From VRUE01 sp963822295 (GTDB lineage: Bacteria > Actinomycetota > Thermoleophilia > Solirubrobacterales > 70-9): a DNA stretch of 64,000 nt. A program made the translations under genes and the position numbers. Below, one piece after another: positions 28,483 through 35,513 of the stretch. The stretch lies in assembly GCA_963822295.1 (NCBI GenBank), contig CAWGHD010000002.1, forward strand, positions 558,001-622,000. Direction: 5' to 3'. Position 1 is the first letter of the stretch. The number at the start of each line of letters is the position of its first letter. Below the pieces are notes generated by a model. The model did not search any database, had not been told where the DNA came from, and saw only the letters and a program-made list of their open reading frames with translations.

Positions 28483-29484
28483 ATCCTCGCGATACGAGAC
28501 CTCGTGCGACGACACCTGCGCGGCGGTGCTCGACGGCCCGCGCATCCTCGCCAACGTGATCTCCTCGCAGGCGGCGGCCCACGCGCGCTTCGGCGGCGTC
28601 GTGCCCGAGGTCGCCTCGCGCCACCACCTCGAGCTCGCCGTCCCGGTCGTCGAGGCCGCGCTGGCCGAGGCGGGCGCCTCCCTCGACGACGTCGAGGCGG
28701 TCGCGGTGACCACCGGCCCGGGGCTGATCGGCGCCCTGCTGGTCGGCGTCAGCACCGCCAAGGCGATCGCCGCGCCGCGCCGGCTGCCGCTGATCCCGGT
28801 CGACCACCTGCAGGGCCACGTCGCCGCCAACTTCCTCGAGCCCGAGCCGCTCGAGCCGCCGTTCCTCTGCCTGGTCGCCAGCGGCGGCCACACGCTGCTC
28901 GCCGCGGTCCGCGACCACGCCGGCCACGAGGTGCTCGGCCAGACCCTCGACGACGCCGCCGGCGAGGCCTTCGACAAGGTCGCCCGCCTGCTCGGCCTCG
29001 GCTATCCCGGCGGGCCGGCGCTCGAACGGCTGGCCGCGGAGGGCGACCCGGAGGCCTTCGAGCTGCCGGTCGCGATGAGCCGCGACCCCGGCCTCGACTT
29101 CAGCTTCAGCGGCCTGAAGACGGCGCTCGTCTACCTCTGCCGGGATCTCGGACCCGAGGGGGTCGGGGAGCGCCGCGCCGACCTCGCCGCCGGCTTCCAG
29201 GCGGCGGTCGGTCGGCCAGCTCGTCGGCGAAGCTCGACCGGGCGCTGAAGCGGCGGCGAGTGGGAGGCCGTCGCGCTCGGCGGCGGCGTCGCCGCCAACC
29301 GGCCCCTGCGCAGCGGCGGTCGGCGAGCTCTGCGAGCGGCGCGGGGTGCGGCTGAAGCTCGTCCCGATCGAGCTCTGCACCGACAACGCGGCGATGATCG
29401 GCTCCGCGGCCCGCTTCGCCGAGCCCGATCGCCTACCCCGACTACCTCGCCTACGACGCCTTCGCCACCAAGGCGGCGGCATGA
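28483..29484 (+). CDS. tsaD: tRNA N6-adenosine threonylcarbamoyltransferase, frameshifted
   Basis: Catalytic t6A transferase (Kae1/Qri7 family). Contiguous sequence over most of the gene: ETSCDDTCAAVLDG, SQAAAHARFGGVVPEVASRHH (metal HxxxH region: RHHLE), DVEAVAVTTGPGLIGALLVG, PVDHLQGHV, LVASGGHT, FDKVARLLGLGYPGGP and FSFSGLKTALVY. Extra bases near 28494, 29208, 29226, 29269, 29312 and 29426 break the frame; correcting them gives ALGGGVAANRPLR and the ending YDAFATKAAA. It continues in frame from the RimI domain. The stop overlaps the glutaredoxin-like ATG (ATGA). Confidence 0.9.
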
Positions 29485-29732
29485 CCGTCGTCACCGTCTA
29501 CACGCGGCCCGGCTGCCACCTCTGCGATGAGGCGATCGCGGAGATCGTCGGCCTGCACGGCGAGGGCCGCAGCTTCGAGCTGCAGCGAGGTCGACATCGA
29601 GAGCGACGAGATGCTGCTGCGGCGGATGCCTCGAGCGGATCCCGGTGGTCGAGGTCGACGGGGTCGTCGTCTCCGAGCTGATTCTGGACGCAACCGTGCT
29701 TCGTGCGCGGCTCGATACTGTGGGGGCGATGA
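29481..29732 (+). CDS. Glutaredoxin-like thioredoxin-fold protein, frameshifted
   Basis: Starts TVVTVYTRPGCHLCDEA, a glutaredoxin-type CxxC (CHLC), followed after two extra bases (near 29587 and 29631) by EVDIESDEMLLRR, the cis-Pro RIPVVEVDG and VVSELILDA. Typical of the short glutaredoxin-family proteins of actinobacteria, about 80 residues. In the sequence as given the frame continues into rex. A TGA in the next frame overlaps the rex ATG, so a further indel probably hides its stop. Next to a redox-sensing repressor, a redox role fits. Confidence 0.75.
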
Positions 29733-30400
29733 TGGAGGACATGATCGAGGAGCGTGAGGCGGCGGAGGCCCTGATCGTCGACGGCGAGCGGCTCTCGCTC
29801 GGCGTCGCGGCTCGCCTCTCGCGCTACCTGCAGGTGCTGACCCAGGCCAGGAAGATGGGCCGGGAGACGATCTCCTCGCAGGAACTCTCCGAGTACACCC
29901 ACATCAACCCGACCCAGATCCGCCGCGACCTCTCGGGCTTCGGCAAGTTCGGCAAGCGCGGGGTCGGCTACAACGTCGAGTCGCTGGTCGCCGAGATCCG
30001 CAAGATCCTGCGCACCTCGGGCCAGCACAACATCGCCCTCTTCGGCGCCGGCAACCTCGGCCAGGCGATCGCCAGCTCCGACATCTTCGCCGACCACGGC
30101 TTCCAGGTCGTCGCCATGTTCGACGTCGAGCCCGCCGTCGTCGGCAAGGAGGTCGGCGACCTCCGGGTCCGCGACTTCTCCGAGCTCGAAGCGGTCGTCG
30201 CCGAGGAGGAGATCGTCGTCGGCGTGCTCGCCGTCCCCGCCGACGCGGCGCAGGAGGTCGCCGACCGGCTGGTCGAGGCCGGGGTGAAGATCATCTTCAA
30301 CTACTCCGAGCAGCTGCTCCAGGTGCCGCCGGAGGTGACCGTCCACACCTCCAGCCCGGCGGTCGACCTGCTCTACGCGCTCTACTTCTACCTGGCCTGA
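29729..30400 (+). CDS. rex: Redox-sensing transcriptional repressor Rex
   Basis: NAD(H)-sensing repressor of respiratory and fermentative genes. N-terminal winged helix (RLSRYLQVLTQARKMGRETISSQELSEYTHINPTQIRRDLSGFGKFGKRGVGYNV in pieces), Rossmann fold with GAGNLGQAIA, and C-terminal domain-swap helix ending DLLYALYFYLA. About 223 residues from the ATG at 29729. A TACTGT box (29716-29721) lies 7 nt before that ATG, suggesting its own leaderless promoter. Clean frame, just after a frameshift-rich stretch. Confidence 0.93.
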   Translation: MMEDMIEEREAAEALIVDGERLSLGVAARLSRYLQVLTQARKMGRETISSQELSEYTHINPTQIRRDLSGFGKFGKRGVGYNVESLVAEIRKILRTSGQHNIALFGAGNLGQAIASSDIFADHGFQVVAMFDVEPAVVGKEVGDLRVRDFSELEAVVAEEEIVVGVLAVPADAAQEVADRLVEAGVKIIFNYSEQLLQVPPEVTVHTSSPAVDLLYALYFYLA

Positions 30401-30401
30401 G

Positions 30402-30565
30402 AGCGACTGTCCGAGGGCTCCCGCGCCCGACTGGCGGCGGCGGACACACTTCGCGGTGCGGCGTCCTCAGTCGGCCAAATGGCGATGCCATTAGGCCTCC
30501 CTGCGTCCTTGCCCCGCTCGGTCCGGCGCTCGCCAGTCGCACACGCGAGCCCTCGGACAGTCGCT
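30402..30565. repeat. Structured intergenic element A (164 bp, 19-bp perfect end arms)
   Basis: Outer arms AGCGACTGTCCGAGGGCTC (30402-30420) and exact complement (30547-30565); a second 9-bp pair (30428-30436 with 30531-30539) extends the stem. The centre has a 9-nt stem with GAT loop (30475-30495). Core motifs CTTCGC, CGTCCTC, CTGCGTCCT, GCTCGG and GTCGCAC occur in the same order and almost the same spacing in element B (35345-35513). Lies between rex and a GCS2 gene. May be an RNA, a terminator/attenuator, or a non-autonomous mobile element. Confidence 0.75.
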
Positions 30566-30604
30566 GGATCGTCGCCGGGCCGCCGGTCTCGTAGGGTTTC
30601 GGGC

Positions 30605-31781
30605 ATGTCCGCTCTGGACCTCGACCGCGCCCGCGAGACATTCGAGTCCTCGACCGACTTCACGGTCGGCCTCGAGGAGGAGTTCGCGATCGTCGACCCG
30701 GCGACGCTGGAGCTCGAGCACCGCTTCGAGGACGTCTACGCCGCCTGCATGCGCGACGACGTGCTGGCGGACTCGGCCGCCGGCGAGCTGATCGCCTCGG
30801 AGATCGAGATCCGCTCGGGCCGCGGCGAGACCTTCGCCGACGCGGTCGCCGCCCAGGGCGAGCGCCGCCGCCGGCTCTTCGCCCTGGTCGACGAGATGGG
30901 CCTCGGCCTGGCCGCGACCGGGACCCATCCCTGGGCGAGCTACCTCGACCAGCGGATCATCGACACGCCCCACTACAACCGGCTGCGCGAGGAACTCGGC
31001 TGGGTCGCGCAGCGCAACAACACCTGGAGCCTGCACCTGCACATGGGGGTGCGCGGCGCGGATCGCGCGATCGCCGTCTGCGACTGGATGCGGGAGCTGC
31101 TGCCGATCCTGCTCGCGGTCTCCGCCAACTCGCCCTTCCTCGACCGCCACGACACCGGGCTGCAGACGGTCCGCACCGAGATCTTCACCCGCACCTTCCC
31201 GCGCTGCGGCGTGCCCAGCCCGTTCGGCGACTGGGACACCTACGAGGACTTCATCGCGCATCCTCGAGCGGACCGGGACCGCGGTCGAGTCGACCCAGCT
31301 CTGGTGGAGCGTCCGGCCCCACCACGCCTTCGGCACGGTCGAGGTGCGGATCTGCGACGCGCAGACGAGGGGCGACGAGTCCATCGCCCTCGCCGGCCTG
31401 ATCGCGGCCTGCGTCGCGCAGACCGCGCTCGACTACGACGAGCATGGCTACGAAGGGGCCGGCGGGCCCCTTGCGGATCGCGAGATCGAGGAGAACCTCT
31501 GGCGGGCGATCCGCCACGGGATGGGCGGCGAATTGATCGATTTCCGCGCGAAGCCCGGTGGCGCCGAGGTGATTCCGGCGCGCGCCGTGCTCGAGCGGCT
31601 GCTCGCCTGGACCGAGCCGGCGCGCTCCCAGCTCGGCATCGAGGTCGAGCTTCCGGAGCGAAACGGCGCCCAGCGCGCCCGCGACGCGCTCGATGCCGGC
31701 GCCTCGATCGAGGACCTCTACCGGGACGTCGTCGCGGAGACGAAACGCACCTACACCGCCGCCATCGGCGCTCGTAGATAG
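30605..31781 (+). CDS. GCS2-family carboxylate-amine ligase (YbdK-like), copy 1, one frameshift
   Basis: ATP-dependent glutamate-cysteine ligase-like enzyme of the GCS2 family; in actinobacteria such proteins may make gamma-glutamyl compounds. Motifs TVGLEEEFAIVD, SEIEIRSG, NTWSLHLHMGV and TVEVRICDAQT. One extra base near 31262 (between DFIAH and LERTGTAVEST) breaks the frame; after correction 391 residues. A TAGGGT box (30592-30597) lies 7 nt before the ATG. The stop TAG at 31779 is also the start of a TAGACT box for hppA. A second family member is at 54040. Confidence 0.85.
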
Positions 31782-31847
31782 ACTCCCCCGCCGCTAAAGC
31801 GCGCCACAGACCTCGCGCCGCTCAAACCAGCCGGAGGAACCAGAAAC

Positions 31848-33929
31848 TTGACTGACTTCTTGACCGATTACGGCGTCGTCGTCGCGCTTGTCTGCGCGGG
31901 GGCGGCGGTTGTCTACGGACTCATCGTCACGCAGCGCCTGCTCGCGAAATCGCCGGGCAACGAGCGCATGCAGGAAATCTCGGGCGCGGTGCAGGAGGGC
32001 GCCAAGGCCTACCTGAACCGCCAGTACACGATCATCGCGGCCGTCGCCGTGCCGATCGCGATCGTGCTCTGGCTGCTCCAGGACTACAAGACCGCCCTCG
32101 GCTTCGTGATCGGCGGCGTCCTCTCCGGCGCGACCGGCTTCATCGGCATGAACGTCTCGGTGCGGGCCAACGCACGCGTCGCCGAGGCGGCCCGCGGCGG
32201 CGTGCCGCCGGCGCTCGACGTCGCCTTCAAGGGCGGCTCGGTCACCGGCCTGCTGGTCGTCGGCCTGGCCCTGCTCGGCGTCGCCGGCTACTACGGCTTC
32301 CTGGTCATCACCGGCAGCACCGACAAGGAGGCCGTCGACGCGCTGATCGGCCTCGGCTTCGGTGGCTCGCTGATCTCGGTCTTCGCCCGGCTCGGCGGCG
32401 GCATCTTCACCAAGGCCGCCGACGTCGGCGCCGACCTGGTCGGCAAGGTCGAGGCGGGGATCCCCGAGGACGACCCCCGCAACCCGGCCGTGATCGCCGA
32501 CAACGTCGGCGACAACGTCGGCGACTGCGCCGGCATGGCCGCCGACCTGTTCGAGACCTACGCGGTCACCACGGTCGCCGTGATGCTGCTCGGCGTGCTC
32601 ACCTTCAACGGCGAGTTCGCCCGCGAGGTCGCGATCTACCCGCTGGTGCTCGGCGGCGTCGCGATCATCGCCTCGATCATCGGGGCGCTCGCGGTGCGGA
32701 CCAAAACCGACCGGGTCGAGGGCGCCCTCTACCAGGGCGTGATCCTCTCCGGGCTGATCTCGATCGCGGCCTTCTACCCGATCACCGACTGGCTGATGAG
32801 CGAGCCGCTGCGGCTCGGCGTGCTCGACACCGCCGCCGCCGCTGTCAGCGTCACCGACCTCTGGCTCTGCGCCGTGATCGGCATCGCGGTGACAGCGCTG
32901 CTCTTCGTGATCACCGAATTTTATACGTCGACCCGCTTCCGTCCGGTGAAGACGATCGCCCGGGCCTCGGAGACGGGGCACGCGACGAACATCATCCAGG
33001 GGCTCGCCCAGGGCTTCCAGTCCACGGCCGCGCCGGCACTGGTCCTGGCGCTCGCGATCCTCGGCGCCAACGAGCTGGCCGGGATCTACGGCATCGGCGT
33101 CGCGGTCGTGGCGCAGCTCTCGCTCTGCGGGCTGATCGTCGCCCTCGACGCCTTCGGGCCGATCACCGACAACGCGGGCGGCATCGCCGAGATGGCGGAC
33201 CTGCCCGACGACGTCCGCGACGTCACCGACCCGCTGGACGCGGTCGGCAACACGACCAAGGCCGTCACCAAGGGCTACGCGATCGGCTCGGCGGCGCTCG
33301 CCGCGCTGGTCCTGTTCGCCGCCTTCAAGAGCGAGCTCGAGGAGGAGAAACCCGCCGGGTTCGATATCGACAGCCTCTTCAACCTGACCTCGCCCGACGT
33401 GCTGATCGGCCTGATCATCGGCGGCATGATGGTCTACCTGTTCGCGGCCCTCGCGATCGAGTCGGTCGGCCGCGCCGGCGGCCAGGTCGTCGAACAGGTC
33501 CGCGCCCAGTTCCGCGAACACCCCGGGATCATGGAGGGGACCGAAAAACCGGATTACGGGAAAACGGTCGCGATCGTCACCGCAGCGGCGCAGAAAGAGA
33601 TGATCCTTCCCTCGCTGATCCCGATCGTCGTGCCGGTGGTCGTCGGCGTGCTCAGCGTCGACGCGCTCGGCGGCCTGCTGATCGGCGTCATCGTCGTCGG
33701 CCTCTTCGCCGCGATCTCGATGACGGCCGGCGGCGGCGCCTGGGACAACGCGAAGAAGCTGATCGAGGACGGCGCCCACGGCGGCAAAGGCTCACCGGCC
33801 CACGAAGCCTCGGTGACCGGCGACACCGTCGGCGATCCCTACAAGGACACGGCCGGCCCGGCGATCAACCCGATGATCAAGGTGGCCAACATCGTCGCCA
33901 TCCTGATCATCCCGATCGTCAGCTTCTAG
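31848..33929 (+). CDS. hppA: Membrane proton-pumping pyrophosphatase, K+-independent type
   Basis: Couples hydrolysis of pyrophosphate to proton export. 693 residues with about 16 membrane helices. Pyrophosphate/metal motifs GIFTKAADVGADLVGKVE, DNVGDNVGDCAGMAADLFE, DAFGPITDNAGGIAEM and GDTVGDPYKDTAGPAINP are intact. The motif GNTTKAVTKGYAIG carries Lys where K+-dependent enzymes have Ala, which predicts potassium-independent proton pumping. Start TTG has a strong ribosome site (GGAGGAA). TAGACT box at 31779-31784 gives a leader of about 55-60 nt. Followed by a strong terminator. Confidence 0.96.
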   Translation: MTDFLTDYGVVVALVCAGAAVVYGLIVTQRLLAKSPGNERMQEISGAVQEGAKAYLNRQYTIIAAVAVPIAIVLWLLQDYKTALGFVIGGVLSGATGFIGMNVSVRANARVAEAARGGVPPALDVAFKGGSVTGLLVVGLALLGVAGYYGFLVITGSTDKEAVDALIGLGFGGSLISVFARLGGGIFTKAADVGADLVGKVEAGIPEDDPRNPAVIADNVGDNVGDCAGMAADLFETYAVTTVAVMLLGVLTFNGEFAREVAIYPLVLGGVAIIASIIGALAVRTKTDRVEGALYQGVILSGLISIAAFYPITDWLMSEPLRLGVLDTAAAAVSVTDLWLCAVIGIAVTALLFVITEFYTSTRFRPVKTIARASETGHATNIIQGLAQGFQSTAAPALVLALAILGANELAGIYGIGVAVVAQLSLCGLIVALDAFGPITDNAGGIAEMADLPDDVRDVTDPLDAVGNTTKAVTKGYAIGSAALAALVLFAAFKSELEEEKPAGFDIDSLFNLTSPDVLIGLIIGGMMVYLFAALAIESVGRAGGQVVEQVRAQFREHPGIMEGTEKPDYGKTVAIVTAAAQKEMILPSLIPIVVPVVVGVLSVDALGGLLIGVIVVGLFAAISMTAGGGAWDNAKKLIEDGAHGGKGSPAHEASVTGDTVGDPYKDTAGPAINPMIKVANIVAILIIPIVSF

Positions 33930-33952
33930 GCGATCGAAACACGAGCTGAGCG

Positions 33953-33988
33953 AAAGGGAGGGGCCGGGCGGCCCCTCCCTTTCTATTT
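33953..33988 (+). terminator. Rho-independent terminator of hppA
   Basis: Perfect 13-bp stem (33953-33965 with 33970-33982), 4-nt loop, then CTATTT. One of the clearest terminators in the window, 24 nt after the hppA stop. Confidence 0.92.
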
Positions 33989-34007
33989 GGGACGCGCCTG
34001 GCATACG

Positions 34008-34045
34008 AACTTTTAGGTAGACATGTCCTACCTAAAAGTTATAAT
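34008..34045 (+). promoter_or_regulatory. Promoter with 12-bp palindromic operator
   Basis: TAGACA (-35, 34018-34023), 16 nt, then a perfect TATAAT (-10, 34040-34045). The inverted repeat AACTTTTAGGTA (34008-34019) / complement (34029-34040) spans both boxes, and the centre contains a second palindrome GACATGTC. Half-sites TTAGGT/ACCTAA resemble those of DtxR/IdeR-type metal regulators, but the spacing is wider. The ATG of the small gene is 6 nt after the -10, so the mRNA is probably leaderless. Confidence 0.8.
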
Positions 34046-34051
34046 GCCCGC

Positions 34052-34192
34052 ATGCCTCACTCCCAGACCTATCCCAATCGCCCGGTCAGGACCGACGAGC
34101 CGGATCTGCCCAACGGGGTCGCGGCGCTCGCCGTGGCCCTCGTGGTGATCCCGATCGTCGTGCTGCTGATCCTGGCGATCCCGCTGATCTAA
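34052..34192 (+). CDS. 46-residue single-helix membrane protein
   Basis: Small protein: polar N-terminus rich in Pro, Arg and Asp (residues 1-24) and one hydrophobic helix (about 25-46, VAALAVALVVIPIVVLLILAIPL in pieces), so a tail-anchored or single-pass peptide. No family recognised. The near-consensus promoter with palindromic operator directly in front makes it a credible, tightly regulated gene rather than a chance frame. It stands alone between the hppA terminator and the oxidase gene. Confidence 0.7.
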   Translation: MPHSQTYPNRPVRTDEPDLPNGVAALAVALVVIPIVVLLILAIPLI

Positions 34193-34253
34193 GGCAGCCC
34201 AGCCGCCGCCCGCGACAGGGGCGATGGCCGCTGAGCGGTTAGGGTCGCGCGCG

Positions 34254-35348
34254 ATGAACAGCGCCGACCTGATCAACGTCGCCGACTTCGAGCGCGCGGC
34301 GGCGGAGAAGCTCGACCCGGGCGTGCTCGGCTACTTCGCCGGCGGCGCCGGGGACGAGATGACCCTGCGCGAGAACGTCGGCGCCTGGGGGCGCTGGCGG
34401 CTGCGGCCGCGGGTGCTCGTCGACCACGCCGAGTGGAGCACCGGCACAGAGGTGCTCGGTGCCGAGGTCTCGATGCCGATCCTCGTCGCCCCGGTCGCCT
34501 ACCAGCGGCTGGTCAGCCCGGAGGGCGAGGCCGGGATGGCCCGCGCCGCCGCCGCGGCCGGCACGGTGATGTGCCTCTCGACCCTGGCGACGACGCGGCC
34601 CGGCGAGGTGGCGGTCGCGGCGCCCGGAGGGCGGCGCTGGTTTCAGCTCTACTGCTTCGTCGACGCGGGCGTGACCCGGGCCCTGATCGACGAGGCGGTG
34701 GCATCCGGCTTCGAGGCGATCGTGGTCACGGTCGACGCCCCGCGCGCCGGCAACCGCGAGCGCGACCTGCGCACCGGCTTCGCGATCCCGGAGGGCCTCG
34801 GCGTGCCCAGCGTCGCGGCGGCGCTGGGCTCCGACCGCGAGGTGACGATCGCCGAGACCTTCGCTCTGATGGACGCCGCCCTGAGCTGGTCGGACCTCGA
34901 GGCGCTCGCCTCCGATTGCGAGCTGCCGGTCCTGGTCAAGGGGGTGCTGACCGCCGAGGACGCGGCGCTGGCGGTCGAGCACGGCGCCGCCGGCGTCGTC
35001 GTCTCCAACCACGGCGGCCGCCAGCTCGACCGCGCTCCCGCCACCGCGGACGCGCTGCCCGAGGTCGTCGACGCGGTCGCCGGCCGCGCCCCGGTTCTCG
35101 TCGACGGCGGGATCCGGCGCGGGGTCGACGTCGCGATCGCGCTCGCCCTCGGCGCCGACGCGGTCCTCGTCGGCCGGCCCGCGCTCTGGGGCCTGGCGGT
35201 CGGCGGCGAGCAGGGGGCCCGCCGGGTGCTGGAGCTGCTCCGCGCCGAGCTCGAGCTGACCCTGGCGCTCTGCGGCTGCGCCTCACCCGCGGCGCTCACC
35301 CGGGAGCACGTGCAGAGGGCACCGTCGGCGCCCCTATATTCGAGCTAG
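34254..35348 (+). CDS. FMN-dependent alpha-hydroxy-acid oxidase/dehydrogenase
   Basis: TIM-barrel flavoenzyme of the lactate/glycolate oxidase group. 364 residues. FMN and catalytic motifs: PILVAPVAYQRLV, LSTLATTRP, WFQLYCFVDAGVT, VTVDAPRAGNRERD, VLVKGVLTAEDA, and VVVSNHGGRQLD with the catalytic His and Arg, then VLVDGGIRRG and GRPALWGLAVGGEQG. Start ATG at 34254 is preferred over 34224 because a TAGGGT box (34240-34245) sits 8 nt upstream. It lacks a cytochrome domain. Substrate (lactate, glycolate or other) not decided. The last two codons lie in the arm of element B. Confidence 0.9.
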   Translation: MNSADLINVADFERAAAEKLDPGVLGYFAGGAGDEMTLRENVGAWGRWRLRPRVLVDHAEWSTGTEVLGAEVSMPILVAPVAYQRLVSPEGEAGMARAAAAAGTVMCLSTLATTRPGEVAVAAPGGRRWFQLYCFVDAGVTRALIDEAVASGFEAIVVTVDAPRAGNRERDLRTGFAIPEGLGVPSVAAALGSDREVTIAETFALMDAALSWSDLEALASDCELPVLVKGVLTAEDAALAVEHGAAGVVVSNHGGRQLDRAPATADALPEVVDAVAGRAPVLVDGGIRRGVDVAIALALGADAVLVGRPALWGLAVGGEQGARRVLELLRAELELTLALCGCASPAALTREHVQRAPSAPLYSS

Positions 35349-35513
35349 ATGATTGATTCCACGACCCCACGCACCCGGATGACCCGCGTGGCGCTTCGCA
35401 TCTCTTCGTCCTCGGGCTTGCCTTTGGCACCGCCAAAGGCTGCGCCCTGCGTCCTCGACCTGCTCGGCCGCGCGCGCCCCCGGTCGCACGCGGCCGTGGA
35501 GTCAATCATCTAG
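35345..35513. repeat. Structured intergenic element B (169 bp, 19-bp end arms)
   Basis: Outer arms CTAGATGATTGATTCCACG (35345-35363) and complement with one mismatch (35495-35513). Central perfect 9-bp stem GCCTTTGGC/GCCAAAGGC with ACC loop (35420-35440). Core motifs CTTCGC, CGTCCTC, CTGCGTCCT, GCTCGG and GTCGCAC match element A in order and spacing, while the outer arms differ completely. It fills the whole gap between the oxidase stop and the permease ATG. Confidence 0.75.

Noticed and set aside
35440..35513. Element B as the end of a transposon
   Set aside because: No transposase frame inside, and the arms are not conserved between copies A and B.
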